Shown: positions 15,269 to 24,372 of the stretch, one piece after another
How positions within the stretch are numbered: position 1 is the stretch's first letter
How the letters are laid out: every line of letters starts with the position of its first letter
Assembly: GCF_002929495.1 (NCBI RefSeq)
Contig: NZ_PJJJ01000037.1
Span: forward strand, 336,931 to 400,930
Direction of reading: 5' to 3'
Length of the DNA: 64,000 bases
Source: Cryobacterium sp. Y82
GTDB lineage: Bacteria > Actinomycetota > Actinomycetes > Actinomycetales > Microbacteriaceae
Notes under the pieces: model-generated
What the model was told of the DNA's origin: nothing
Databases searched by the model: none
What the model saw: only the letters and a program-made list of their open reading frames with translations
Program-made: the position numbers and the translations under genes

Positions 15269-17626
15269 CTAGCGCCCGCGGTACTCGTCGAGCAGCTGCG
15301 CGCAGCGAATGAAACCGAGGTGCGAGTATGCCTGCGGGTGGTTGCCGAGGTGCTTCTCGGTGGCGGGGTCGAATTCCTCCGACAGCAGCCCGGTCGGACC
15401 GAAGAGACTGACCAGCTGGTTGAACAGTGCCTCGGCCTCGTCGAGGCGACCGGTGAGCACATAGGCCTCGATCAGCCACGTCGTGCAGATGTGAAAGCCA
15501 CCCTCGAGCCCGGGCAGGCCGTCGTCGTAGCGGTAGCGGAACACCGTCGGGCCCACACGAAGTTCGCGCTCTACCGCGCTCACGGTCAGCTGAAAGCGCT
15601 CGTCGGTCACGTCGAGCAGGCCCGACAAACCAATGTGCAGCACGGCGGCATCCAGGTCGGGGCTGTCGTAGGCGACGGTGTACGACTGGGCTTCCTCACT
15701 CCAACCTTCGCGCAATACCTCCTCGCGAATTGTGGCGGCGAGCTGTCCCCAGCCCTCACCCACTTCGCGCCCATGCCGCTCGGCGGTGCGAATGGCCCGG
15801 TCCACGGTCACCCAGCACATCGTCTTCGTATAGGTGTGGTGCCGCGGCGAGCGCCGGGCCTCCCAGATACCGTGGTCCGGTTCCTGCCAGCGACTCGTGA
15901 CGGCGTCGACCATCTCAACGAGCAGGTGCCACTGAAAATCCGAGAGCGTTCCCTGCCGGGCGCTGAGCGTGTCGATGAGTTCGGCGACCGGCCCGAACAC
16001 GTCGATCTGCACCTGGTTATCGGCGGCGTTTCCGATGCGCACCGGGCGTGATCCGGCGTAGCCGGGCAGCGACTCGAGGCTCGCCTCGGTCGACAGCGAC
16101 GAGCCCGTGACCGAATAGAGCGGATGCAGCCACTGCGCGCCGGGACTGTCCGCCACGACCCCGGCCAACCAGCGCAGAAACGACTCCGCCTCACCGGTGG
16201 ACCCGAGATCGACGAGCGCCTTGACGGTCATCGACCCGTCGCGCAGCCAGCAGTACCGGTAGTCCCAGTTGCGGGTGCCACCGATCCCTTCGGGCAGCGA
16301 GGTCGTCGAGGCAGCGAGCACCGCTCCGGTTGGTTCGTAGCAGAGGGCACGCAAGACGAGGGCTGACCGGCCAACGAGCGACGGCTTGACGCTCGGCATC
16401 GACAGTGCGTTCACCCAGGAGCGCGAGTCATTCATGACCGCACCGCGCCTGGTAGCCTCGCCAGCAGCATCCGGAATGTACGGCTCGGTATCGCCGCAAC
16501 GCAGGTTGAGCACGACCGCACCCTGGGAGAGGTCGACGACCGCGGTGGCCGTTTCGTTGCGGCCGTCGCTGGTGACGGTGAAGTCGACGCCCGCCGCCGA
16601 GAGCACGATCGGGTCGGGCGTACCGGTGATGGTGACCATGCCATCGGTCGCGTGCATATTGAAATAGGCGACGGCGTAGTCGGGCCGCGGTGCGAACACG
16701 ATGCGGGCGCGCCCGGTGCCGGTAAGTTTGCGCACCAGGTTGGTAATGCCGAGCGGCGAGGGTTCGATGTAGTCGGTGACGGTGACGTCGGCCCAGCGGG
16801 TTTCAACGATCATCGTGTTGTCGACATAACGCTGGCCGAGCACGCGACTCTTCTTGACCGGTTCGATCGAGAAGTGTCCGGCTTCTTCGCTGCCGAGGAT
16901 ACTCGCGAACAGCGAGCCGGAATCGGGCAACGGATGCGTCATCCAACAGATGCGCGCTTCCGGCGTCACGAGAGCCGTCGAGGTGCCGTCGCCGAGCATC
17001 GAGTGGCGTTCGATGGCCACGACGTGCTGGCCAAACAGCCAGTCTTTGCGCAGCTCAAACAGCAGGGCGAGGATCTGAGCGAGCTTTTCGGGGCCGCTAA
17101 TGCGATGAGCGGCGACAGATTCGTCGTCGCCGATGCGAATGCCGAGGTCGGGGCCATGCAGGGTGTTCATGGCCATTTCGTCGCTGGCGGCATCGCCGGC
17201 GAAGAACGCGGCGCTGACGCCGAGTCGGGTGCGCAGCCGGTCGAGCGCGATGCCGGAATCTTGGGACTCGTCGGAGCGCTCGTGAGCGGCAAAGAATTCC
17301 GAGTCGAATTCAGCTCCGTTCGACCCGACCAGGTGCACCTCCCGGGGCAGCCGGGAATCCGCGGCCAGATCGCGGAGCGGGCGGCCCGACATGACGGCCG
17401 TGTGGGTGTTGGGCAGGGCGGCGAGGGCCCGCAGGGCGGTCGCAGACTCGGCCAGCAACACGGACGGCACGTCCGAGGCCACGTGATGGGACAGGGTGCC
17501 GCCGTAGTTGCAGGCCACTAACAGCGATGGGGTGCGGGCTAGCTGTTGCAGATCCTGCAGGATCTCGCTGGACAGGCCCGTCAATGTGCGTGGCAGGTTC
17601 TTGGAAAGATTCATGCGATGGGGCAT
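15269..17626 (-). CDS. HAD (trehalose-phosphatase-like)-GH15 fusion, probable trehalase
   Basis: A 785-residue fusion. Residues about 1-200 resemble a trehalose-6-phosphate phosphatase HAD domain (SGRPLRDLA, GSNGAEF, FFAGDAASDEM), but the nucleophile motif DxD reads N40-Y-G42, and most of the cap between GSNGAEF and GDAASDE is absent. Residues about 215-785 form a glycoside hydrolase family 15 domain (NWDYRYCWLRDGS near 455, WEARRSPRHHTYTK near 585, GLLSEEFD near 746), so a trehalase or glucoamylase activity is likely. The ATG at 17626 has AAGGAA upstream. The HAD part is probably structural or regulatory. Confidence 0.85.
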   Translation of the reverse strand: MPHRMNLSKNLPRTLTGLSSEILQDLQQLARTPSLLVACNYGGTLSHHVASDVPSVLLAESATALRALAALPNTHTAVMSGRPLRDLAADSRLPREVHLVGSNGAEFDSEFFAAHERSDESQDSGIALDRLRTRLGVSAAFFAGDAASDEMAMNTLHGPDLGIRIGDDESVAAHRISGPEKLAQILALLFELRKDWLFGQHVVAIERHSMLGDGTSTALVTPEARICWMTHPLPDSGSLFASILGSEEAGHFSIEPVKKSRVLGQRYVDNTMIVETRWADVTVTDYIEPSPLGITNLVRKLTGTGRARIVFAPRPDYAVAYFNMHATDGMVTITGTPDPIVLSAAGVDFTVTSDGRNETATAVVDLSQGAVVLNLRCGDTEPYIPDAAGEATRRGAVMNDSRSWVNALSMPSVKPSLVGRSALVLRALCYEPTGAVLAASTTSLPEGIGGTRNWDYRYCWLRDGSMTVKALVDLGSTGEAESFLRWLAGVVADSPGAQWLHPLYSVTGSSLSTEASLESLPGYAGSRPVRIGNAADNQVQIDVFGPVAELIDTLSARQGTLSDFQWHLLVEMVDAVTSRWQEPDHGIWEARRSPRHHTYTKTMCWVTVDRAIRTAERHGREVGEGWGQLAATIREEVLREGWSEEAQSYTVAYDSPDLDAAVLHIGLSGLLDVTDERFQLTVSAVERELRVGPTVFRYRYDDGLPGLEGGFHICTTWLIEAYVLTGRLDEAEALFNQLVSLFGPTGLLSEEFDPATEKHLGNHPQAYSHLGFIRCAQLLDEYRGR

Positions 17627-17884
17627 ATGGAGGTTCCTTGCAGAAGTGCGTCGACCGTCAAACCAGTGGCTAGACCTACGCGACGTTACCATTTGCAGAA
17701 GGCCGGTCTGCAGGCCACCCGCCTTCTAGTGGGGTGTTGTCAGAATCAGCCCCCCGACCCGGTATTGGCTCGCGGCACTCATTAGCGCTCGCGGCACGCC
17801 TGCAAGGGAGTGCTGCGAACCCCAAAGCGTGCCGCGACGACCGCGAGGCGCGAACCTGCCCAGAGTAACCCGTAGCCTGTTCTC

Positions 17885-18895
17885 ATGAAGACGAGGCCTG
17901 ACCCGAGCGAGCGGGTCGTCGGCATCGACATCGCCAGAGGCCTGGCGATCGTCGGCATGTTCGTGGCGCATGCCATCCCGCGTCTGGGCGACGCCGAGCT
18001 GCTCGCCGACGGGCGTTCGTCGATTTTGTTCGCGACCCTGGCCGGGGTGTCGCTGGGAATCATGACCGGGTCACAGCATCCGCTCGTGCGCGGCCAGCGC
18101 TCCGACCGCGTAACAGGCATCGTGGTACGTGCGCTAGTCCTGTTTCTGCTCGGCGTCGTGCTGGCCAGTTTGCACAGCGGCGTTGCGGTCATTCTGCACT
18201 TCTACGCCCTCATGTTTCTGCTGCTGATTCCGATGCTGTTTTTGCGCCGCTGGCTGCTGGCCCTGATCGGCGTCGTCTTCCTGTTCGGCGCTCCGTGGCT
18301 CGGAGCCGCTCAGGGTGAGGTGGATGTCGGGGCGCCGCCGGTCAGCTACTTCGTCGACTACTTCTTTCTGAACGGCACCTACCCCGTGCTCATCTGGATG
18401 CCGTTCCTGATCGCGGGTCTCATCATCACGCGCTCCGATCTGCTCAGGGCGAAAAACCAGGTAGCCCTCGTCGGTGTCGGAACAACAGCGGCGGTCGCCG
18501 GCTACGGCGCCGCCATCGTGATCCCCGGGGTCAATGCCGTGGCCCATTCCGGATCGATCGCCGAGGTGACCGGCTCCGGCGGGATCGCGGTCGCGGTCAT
18601 TGGAGCTTTGCTCTGGCTCACCGCCGTTCAGCGGCGGTCTGTGGGGCGTGCCCTGCGCGTGATCCTCTGGCCGGTCGGGGCGACCGGCTCGATGGCACTG
18701 ACCGTCTACACCGTGCAGATTCTCGCCCTGACCGTCATCGGAGGCGGCGCCGAAATCGACTATCCGGGCTGGCCGCTGCTGATCGGTATGCTGCTGCTCA
18801 CCTTCATCGGCGCCAGCCTGTGGCGGTATTTTCTGGGCAAGGGCCCCCTTGAACGCCTGCTCGCCACGTTGGCCCGGGCGCCGAGCTCCAGCTAG
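17885..18895 (+). CDS. DUF418/HGSNAT-like multi-pass membrane protein
   Basis: A 336-residue protein with about nine to ten membrane segments. The N-terminus VVGIDIARGLAIVGMFVAHA is the conserved opening of DUF418 and heparan-alpha-glucosaminide acetyltransferase-like proteins; the Arg and the His of this motif are present. Such proteins probably move acyl groups across the membrane, but the acceptor here is unknown. In the 192-base gap before its coding start, GCTCGCGGCAC occurs twice 19 bases apart (17768 and 17787). Confidence 0.75.
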   Translation: MKTRPDPSERVVGIDIARGLAIVGMFVAHAIPRLGDAELLADGRSSILFATLAGVSLGIMTGSQHPLVRGQRSDRVTGIVVRALVLFLLGVVLASLHSGVAVILHFYALMFLLLIPMLFLRRWLLALIGVVFLFGAPWLGAAQGEVDVGAPPVSYFVDYFFLNGTYPVLIWMPFLIAGLIITRSDLLRAKNQVALVGVGTTAAVAGYGAAIVIPGVNAVAHSGSIAEVTGSGGIAVAVIGALLWLTAVQRRSVGRALRVILWPVGATGSMALTVYTVQILALTVIGGGAEIDYPGWPLLIGMLLLTFIGASLWRYFLGKGPLERLLATLARAPSSS

Positions 18896-18984
18896 CGGCC
18901 CGGCTGCGTGTGACACGGTGCCCTCCGTTCGCCCGACGTCAGCGCGCGGGTCAGCCCGACCAGCCGCAAAATATCAAAGCCTGC

Positions 18985-19755
18985 TTAGCGGATGCCGCCG
19001 AGGCGTTCCAGCGCCGCTCGCATGATTTGCGCCTCGGGTGTCGGAGCCACGTGATGGTTCGTGTAGATGCCGACAAGCCACTCCAGAACCTCGTCTTCGC
19101 TCATGGCTACGGCGTTCCAGTCCACCCCCGGCTCGGCGGCCGTTCTCGGCTCGCCGGTGTCGAGGTCGAGCCAGGCGCGAGCGATCGGCGTGTCGGGGTC
19201 GTCATTGTTCATATTCCAGAGCAGGGCGATCGGATGGTTGTCCCCTTCGACATGCTCGTGGTCGACGCGCCCGGAGCCAAGCCACGGCAGTGTCAGCAGC
19301 TCGCCGATAATGCCGACTTCGATCAGTTCGAGCTGGGTCGGTTCAGTCTCGGGAACGTAAAGTGTGAGTCCCTGCTCGAACCACTCGGCGGCCTCAAAGA
19401 TCGAGTCAAGCAGGTCATCGAGGGCGTCGATTTCCTGCACCAGAATGAGCGCCCACTCGAGTAATTTTTCGGTCTGATCGTCCGGCCACGGGCTCTCGAA
19501 CGGGTCGCTTGTGCCGTGGTAGTGAAAACTGGGGCCGGCCTCGTCGAGCAGCACGTGCAGCTGGCCGCTGTCGAAGTCGATCGACAGGTTGAGCGCTCCG
19601 CCTTCATCGTCGCGGTCGGCGAACAGGTCCGGGTGCGCCAGTTCCGCCGGCAGGGTGACGGCCGCGGCGAGCCGGGGGCCCAGATCGAGAACGACGCGAA
19701 ACTGAATGGTCGGCAGGCGCAGGGTTTCATCCTGCTCGAAGTGCTGGTCTGACAT
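18985..19755 (-). CDS. acidic hypothetical protein
   Basis: A 256-residue, strongly acidic, soluble protein I do not recognise. It is rich in Asp/Glu and Trp (SPWPDDQTEKLLEWALIL, DALDDLLDSIFEAAEWFEQG, RAWLDLDTGEPRTAAEPG). No membrane or metal motif is evident. The ATG at 19755 is preferred to one two codons upstream only because it is closer to the conserved-looking start. It is divergent from a 44-codon reading frame at 19779. Confidence 0.7.
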   Translation of the reverse strand: MSDQHFEQDETLRLPTIQFRVVLDLGPRLAAAVTLPAELAHPDLFADRDDEGGALNLSIDFDSGQLHVLLDEAGPSFHYHGTSDPFESPWPDDQTEKLLEWALILVQEIDALDDLLDSIFEAAEWFEQGLTLYVPETEPTQLELIEVGIIGELLTLPWLGSGRVDHEHVEGDNHPIALLWNMNNDDPDTPIARAWLDLDTGEPRTAAEPGVDWNAVAMSEDEVLEWLVGIYTNHHVAPTPEAQIMRAALERLGGIR

Positions 19756-19778
19756 ATCCAAAGTTTATCGACCGCGGA

Positions 19779-19913
19779 ATGGTCTTCCAGCAGGTTGCGC
19801 TCTGGACGCACATCCGTCGTCATAAAACATGCGTCAAACAATACGGCGTCTACCTGTCCGACGACGACATCGACTGGATTGAGACGGTCGCCAACGAGGA
19901 AGAGCCCACCTGA
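19779..19913 (+). CDS. possible 44-residue protein
   Basis: An ATG-initiated 44-codon frame whose second half looks like real protein (KQYGVYLSDDDIDWIETVAN, then EEEPT and stop). It starts only 23 bases from the divergent gene, and the next frame downstream (DPAFYVGMALEEAGLS, ending 20004) also looks partly coding. It may be a small gene or the remains of a longer broken one. I do not recognise a family. Confidence 0.35.
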   Translation: MVFQQVALWTHIRRHKTCVKQYGVYLSDDDIDWIETVANEEEPT

Positions 19914-20220
19914 CCCTCAGGAGCAGACCGATCCAGCGTTCTACGTGGGGATGGCGCTCGAAGAAGCCGGACTCTCGATCACCGATGTGGAATATGCCCG
20001 TTGAAGACGGAACCGCGGTGAGCTTTGGACCACGCCAACGGGGACATCCGGTACCGGGTCCGTCTACGGCTTCATCGCCGATCACTTCTCCTGATAACGC
20101 AGGCCGCGTTGTTTTCAAGCATGAGTACGGGTGTTCCAGCAGGGTTGCCGCTGGTCTCCCAATAGATGTGATGGCCTACAAGGACGCTGGCGCATCGACG
20201 GCTGCACGGTTATTTTCGCA
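19914..20220. other. intergenic stretch with degraded coding-like sequence
   Basis: This 307-base gap lies before the 3' end of the leftward GntR gene. Short stretches look coding (ALEEAGLSITDVEYAR ending at 20004; MAYKDAGASTAARLFSHY in another frame), but no intact gene can be defined. Probably a decayed gene; family not recognised. Confidence 0.3.
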
Positions 20221-20943
20221 TTACCCCGCTCGTACTGGCGCCTCTAACTGCATGGATATTTGATATCGGTCTGCGCGGTAGGTGGAAATTGAATATTCAA
20301 TGGGCGTGCCGGATCCAGTAAAGGAGCGGCGACGGAAGAGGAGAACAGGGGCGCCCGCTCCGATGTCCAGTAGCGCAGCGATTGTTTCCGATGCTGGAGC
20401 AGCTTCGACTGTTTGTTCCACCCGTTGAACAGGGTGGCCGCTGACGGAAAGGATTCGGTATAACGATCCGTCGAGGTTTTCTGACAGCAAATTGGGGAGG
20501 AGCCGGATAGGCAGCCACGATTCGTCCACGCTGACCGGTGCGCCGTTGCCCAGGCGCAATCTGCAGATGTGGTGGGCTGCGCTTTCTGGAGTCAAACCCA
20601 GATGTTCGGCGGCTGCCTCTGGCGGGATAGCCGTGGTGGCGAAAATAACGCGGGTGCTGGGCTCAAAACCAGCGGCCCTCATATCTTCGTTGAACGAGGC
20701 GAGGTGCAAAGTGGAGCGCACCATTCCATGGGAAACAAACGTTCCTTTTCCTCTGACTCGCACCAGGACTCCGTCGTGCACGAGGTCGGAAATTGCGCGA
20801 CGAACCGTGATGCGCGAGACTGCGAATTGTTCCTCAAGTTGCCGTTCGCCGACTAGAGCGTCTCCTGGGCGCAGGCCGGCGGCCACCAATTCCTGTAGTT
20901 GCCGGCGCACCCAGACATGTTTGAGCTCGTTGTGTGTGTCCAT
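20221..20943 (-). CDS. GntR/HutC family regulator (NagR/DasR-like)
   Basis: A 240-residue regulator with an N-terminal GntR winged helix (residues about 10-75: LRPGDALVGERQLEEQFAVS, ITVRRAISDLV, RVRGKGTFVSHG) and a C-terminal UTRA effector domain ending in EYSISTYRADRYQ. Relatives such as NagR and DasR bind glucosamine or GlcNAc phosphates. It is 4 bases after the EIIA gene in a leftward EIIB-EIIA-gntR set and divergent from EIIC-nagA-nagB. It probably represses both sides through the palindrome at 21781. Confidence 0.88.
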   Translation of the reverse strand: MDTHNELKHVWVRRQLQELVAAGLRPGDALVGERQLEEQFAVSRITVRRAISDLVHDGVLVRVRGKGTFVSHGMVRSTLHLASFNEDMRAAGFEPSTRVIFATTAIPPEAAAEHLGLTPESAAHHICRLRLGNGAPVSVDESWLPIRLLPNLLSENLDGSLYRILSVSGHPVQRVEQTVEAAPASETIAALLDIGAGAPVLLFRRRSFTGSGTPIEYSISTYRADRYQISMQLEAPVRAG

Positions 20944-20947
20944 CGAT

Positions 20948-21433
20948 TCAACTCTCCACCAGTTCGAAGAGAAGTTCACCTGCTTCAACCCGCGAACCGA
21001 TGCTGTCAATGAGTACAGCGCCCGGTTTGGTGTCCAGGGCCACGACAGGGCAGCACGGACTGAGGTTCTTCGCGCGTATCAATGCGACATCGACGCTGAT
21101 CATGCGGTCGCCGGCTTCCACCTGGTCACCCTTTTGGACGTGCACGATGAAGCCTTCGCCTTTGAGGTGGACCGTATCGATCCCGACATGGACCAGGACA
21201 GCTGGCCCGGAGACGTGCTGCACGATGTAGGCGTGCGGCATGACTTTGACCACCCGACCGGTCATCGGCGCGACAGCGGTGAGCATGTCGGCATCGCTGT
21301 CCGGCACGACAGCAACTCCATAGCCGACCAATCCGTTAGCGAAAACCGGGTCGGGAATGTCTGCTGCCGCGATCACCCGACCAGACAACGGCGAGACCAC
21401 GTGGATGGCACTGTGCTGTAGCACCGAGGTCAC
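20948..21433 (-). CDS. PTS glucose-family EIIA component
   Basis: A 161-residue EIIA domain of the glucose/GlcNAc superfamily. Typical elements are the opening VVSPLSGRVI, the DAD..AVAPMTG core and VLVHVGIDTVHLKGEGF, which holds the phosphorylated His. It receives phosphate from HPr and passes it to EIIB. The GTG start overlaps the EIIB stop by 4 bases. In many bacteria this domain is fused to EIIBC; here it is separate and transcribed away from EIIC. Confidence 0.9.
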   Translation of the reverse strand: MTSVLQHSAIHVVSPLSGRVIAAADIPDPVFANGLVGYGVAVVPDSDADMLTAVAPMTGRVVKVMPHAYIVQHVSGPAVLVHVGIDTVHLKGEGFIVHVQKGDQVEAGDRMISVDVALIRAKNLSPCCPVVALDTKPGAVLIDSIGSRVEAGELLFELVES

Positions 21434-21660
21434 ATCAGGTCCTGAATGTCCTCAGCCAGGTTTTCAGCCTCGGGGCCGACTACTACTTGCACGATAGTAC
21501 CCACCACCATCACGCCGTGGGCACCGGCGGCTTTCAGGGCGGCTTGATCAACCCGCGCGGCATCCACTACTTCGGTGCGCAAACGCGTGATACACCCTTC
21601 GATTTCTTCCACGTTACCCGCGCCGCCCAGCGCTGCCAGGATGATTTCTGCTTTGGACAT
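21430..21660 (-). CDS. PTS GlcNAc-type EIIB component
   Basis: A 76-residue EIIB domain of the glucose family. The phosphorylated Cys is in VEEIEGCITRLRTEV, and VDQAALKAAGAHGVMVVG follows as expected. It carries phosphate from EIIA to the incoming sugar bound by EIIC. It is the first gene of the leftward EIIB-EIIA-gntR unit and shares its regulatory region with the EIIC-nag genes. Confidence 0.9.
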   Translation of the reverse strand: MSKAEIILAALGGAGNVEEIEGCITRLRTEVVDAARVDQAALKAAGAHGVMVVGTIVQVVVGPEAENLAEDIQDLM

Positions 21661-21780
21661 GTTCTGCTCCTCACTTTCGTTTGACGTGGTGTTTCGCTGC
21701 GCCGCACTTTTTCTGTACGAGCTCGGGAAGCCTGTCTGGTTGACAACAACCCCGCTTAGCCCCCACAGTGATTACAGCCA

Positions 21781-21794
21781 CTGGTTATAACCAG
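21781..21794. promoter_or_regulatory. probable NagR/DasR-type operator
   Basis: CTGGTTATAACCAG is a perfect 14-base palindrome in the divergent gap between the EIIB and EIIC genes. It closely resembles the DasR responsive element core (TGGTCTAGACCA) of Streptomyces. The GntR gene nearby is the obvious binder. A weaker GGTTG-N4-CAACC repeat lies at 21738-21751. Confidence 0.65.
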
Positions 21795-21860
21795 CTAGTT
21801 CGACCGTACAGAGTCCGCCCGATCCACACAAGCACTGCACCTTTCGAGATGGGAAACACC

Positions 21861-23129
21861 GTGTCAACGGATAACACCGCCAGGCCTCAGAATGCCGGCG
21901 CAGCAGTCGCACCCGACTCCGGCAAGGGCACCGGCAAAGCGCTGCAGAACCTGCAGCGCTTCGGGCGCAGTCTCATGCTGCCCATCGCCGCGCTTCCGGC
22001 CGCAGCCCTTTTACTTCGGCTCGGCCAAGATGACCTGCTGGGTCGGTTTGAGTCCCTGACCACGGCTGCCCAGGTCATCGGCGCAGCGGGTGGAGCGTTA
22101 TTCGAGAACCTTCCATTGCTTTTCGCCATCGGCATTGCCTTCGGGTTTGCCCGCAAGGGCGACGGCTCGACCGCGCTTGCCGCCGCCGTCGGGTATTTGG
22201 TCATGATCAACGTGTTCGAGGTCATGGCACCGCTTGTCCTCGGTGCCGCTCCAGAAGGTGGCGAAGAGCCCGTCATCAACTACGGCGTCTTAGCGGGCAT
22301 CATCATCGGCCTCACCACAGCGTTGTTGTGGCAGCGCTTCCACCGCACCAAACTGCCCGACTGGCTGGGCTTCTTCGCTGGCCGGCGTCTGGTCCCGATT
22401 CTGACGGCCCTCGCCGGCATCGTCATCGGCGTCGTCATGGCACTGATTTACCCGGTCTTCGATCGCGGCCTGACCAGCGTCGGAAACGCCGTTGCGGAGA
22501 ACACAGTGATCGGCAGTGGTGTCTACGGTACCCTCAACCGGCTGCTCATTCCCCTGGGACTGCACCATATTCTGAACTCGATCGTCTGGTTTATCATCGG
22601 TGACTACGAAGGCACCAATGGAGACCTGAACCGGTTCTTCGCGGGAGATCCCTCCGCGGGCGTCTTCATGACCGGATTCTTCCCCATCATGATGTTCGCC
22701 CTGCCCGCAGCCGCCCTGGCGATCTGGCAGGAGGCAAGGCCCGCGCAGCGAAAGATCGTGGGTGGTGTCATGCTCTCTACCGGTCTGACGGCCTTCCTCA
22801 CCGGCATCACCGAACCACTCGAGTTTTCCTTCATGTTCGTCGCCTGGCCGCTATACGTCATCCACGCCATTTTGACCGGCACGTCGTTTTTGGTGGTAAA
22901 CCTCCTCGGCATCCATCACGGTTTCGGCTTTTCGGCGGGAGCGATCGATTACCTGCTGAACTTCGGAATTGCCGAGAAACCGTTGTGGCTAATACCGATC
23001 GGGCTCATCTACGCGGCTATTTATTACGTTCTCTTCCGCTTCGTCATCCGCCGCTGGAACCTCCGCACCCTCGGCCGCGAGGACGAGACCGAAGGAACCC
23101 CGTCCATGGCCACGCCTGATGCAAGCTGA
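21861..23129 (+). CDS. PTS GlcNAc-specific EIIC permease
   Basis: A 422-residue EIIC membrane domain of the glucose family, about ten membrane segments. It shows LQRFGRSLMLPIAALPAAALLLRLG, typical LGLHHILN-like (PLGLHHILNSIVWF) and GITEPLEFSFMFVAWPLYV motifs of NagE-type permeases. It phosphorylates N-acetylglucosamine during uptake with the separate EIIA and EIIB. The GTG at 21861 (GATGGGAAA upstream, giving MSTDNTA) is chosen; an ATG four codons earlier at 21849 is possible. Its end overlaps nagA. Confidence 0.9.
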   Translation: MSTDNTARPQNAGAAVAPDSGKGTGKALQNLQRFGRSLMLPIAALPAAALLLRLGQDDLLGRFESLTTAAQVIGAAGGALFENLPLLFAIGIAFGFARKGDGSTALAAAVGYLVMINVFEVMAPLVLGAAPEGGEEPVINYGVLAGIIIGLTTALLWQRFHRTKLPDWLGFFAGRRLVPILTALAGIVIGVVMALIYPVFDRGLTSVGNAVAENTVIGSGVYGTLNRLLIPLGLHHILNSIVWFIIGDYEGTNGDLNRFFAGDPSAGVFMTGFFPIMMFALPAAALAIWQEARPAQRKIVGGVMLSTGLTAFLTGITEPLEFSFMFVAWPLYVIHAILTGTSFLVVNLLGIHHGFGFSAGAIDYLLNFGIAEKPLWLIPIGLIYAAIYYVLFRFVIRRWNLRTLGREDETEGTPSMATPDAS

Positions 23130-24372
23130 TTCAGCAGCGGTGTTCTCCGAATCACCCGTCCGCGCCTTGAGGGGCCGCCTCATCACCGGGCGGCTTGGGG
23201 AAGACGCTATCGAGGATGGCGCGGTCTGGCTAGAGGGCGGACGTATCCGCTGGTGCGGTCCGGCCGTTGACATACCTGCCGGAATCAGTAGTCCTATCGA
23301 GCGGGTACCCCTGATATTGCCCGGTCTGGTGGACGTACACTGCCACGGTGGAAGGGGCCACACCTTCGCCTCGGATCTTGACGGCGCATATGTTGCCGCA
23401 AATTATCATGCTGCCCACGGAACCACGTCAATACTCGCCTCACTCGTCGCGGCGCCGTCACCCGTACTACTGAAACAAATTACGGTACTGCGCGAACTGG
23501 TGCGGGACGGCACCCTGGCCGGGTTGCACCTGGAAGGACCGTTCCTCGCAGAGAGCATGTGCGGTGCGCAGGACCCAGCCGCGATCATCGACGGCAACCC
23601 AGCGCTGCTGGAGCAATGGCTTCAAGCCGGCCAAGGCACGGTGACATCCATCACCATCGCCCCGGAGACCCCCCACTTCGCGGAGTTAGTGTCCCTGTGC
23701 CGACACTACGACGTCGTTCCCTCTTTGGGGCATACTGCTGCCACAGCAGCCCAGACGCGCAACGCCCTGGCAAGCATGCCTCCTGAAGACACCCAGGCTT
23801 GGTCGGCCACGCACTTGTTCAATCGCATGCCACCGCTAGGTCATCGCGTGCCCGGGCCGGTCGCGGTCCTGCTGCAGGCCGCTCAGCGCACGCCTGACCG
23901 AATGATTCTGGAGTTGATCGCCGACGGTGTGCATCTCGATCCAGAAATCGTTCGCATGGTCTTTGCTTTGGTCGGTCCGCAATCAATCGCCCTAATTTCC
24001 GACGCGATGGCGGCCACAGGCATGAACGATGGGGCATACTCCCTCGGAAGTCTGGACGTGATCGTTCAAGGCGGCATTGCCCGGCTGGCTCCGGCGGACC
24101 CAAATACACGCGGGGCGATCGCTGGCGGGACCAGCACGCTGCTGGACAATGTGCGCCGCTGCGTCGAGTGGGGAATACCGCTGATCGACGCCGTCGCGGC
24201 TGCATCATCCACTCCCGCGCGCCTGATGGGTTTTACCGGGCGGGGCACCATCACCGCGGGCTATCGCGCCGACCTGCTGGCAACTACGGAAAACCTCGAA
24301 GTGCTGCAGGTTTACCGCGCAGGCATTCCCTTAAAGATTGAAAGGACGGATCGTGCAGATTATCTTGTGTGA
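23119..24372 (+). CDS. nagA: N-acetylglucosamine-6-phosphate deacetylase
   Basis: A 417-residue amidohydrolase that removes acetate from GlcNAc-6-phosphate, the step after PTS uptake. The metal-site motif DVHCHGGRG near residue 73, LHLEGPFL near 136, SLGHTAAT near 198 and LISDAMAATGM near 292 are present. It overlaps EIIC by 11 bases and nagB by 20 bases, so the three genes form one transcript. Confidence 0.93.
   Translation: MQADSAAVFSESPVRALRGRLITGRLGEDAIEDGAVWLEGGRIRWCGPAVDIPAGISSPIERVPLILPGLVDVHCHGGRGHTFASDLDGAYVAANYHAAHGTTSILASLVAAPSPVLLKQITVLRELVRDGTLAGLHLEGPFLAESMCGAQDPAAIIDGNPALLEQWLQAGQGTVTSITIAPETPHFAELVSLCRHYDVVPSLGHTAATAAQTRNALASMPPEDTQAWSATHLFNRMPPLGHRVPGPVAVLLQAAQRTPDRMILELIADGVHLDPEIVRMVFALVGPQSIALISDAMAATGMNDGAYSLGSLDVIVQGGIARLAPADPNTRGAIAGGTSTLLDNVRRCVEWGIPLIDAVAAASSTPARLMGFTGRGTITAGYRADLLATTENLEVLQVYRAGIPLKIERTDRADYLV

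Noticed and set aside
17768-17797. Direct repeat GCTCGCGGCAC with CACTC...GCGCTC, considered as a CIRCE-like heat-shock site
   Set aside because: The arms do not match TTAGCACTC-N9-GAGTGCTAA, and the repeat is direct rather than inverted. No heat-shock gene follows.
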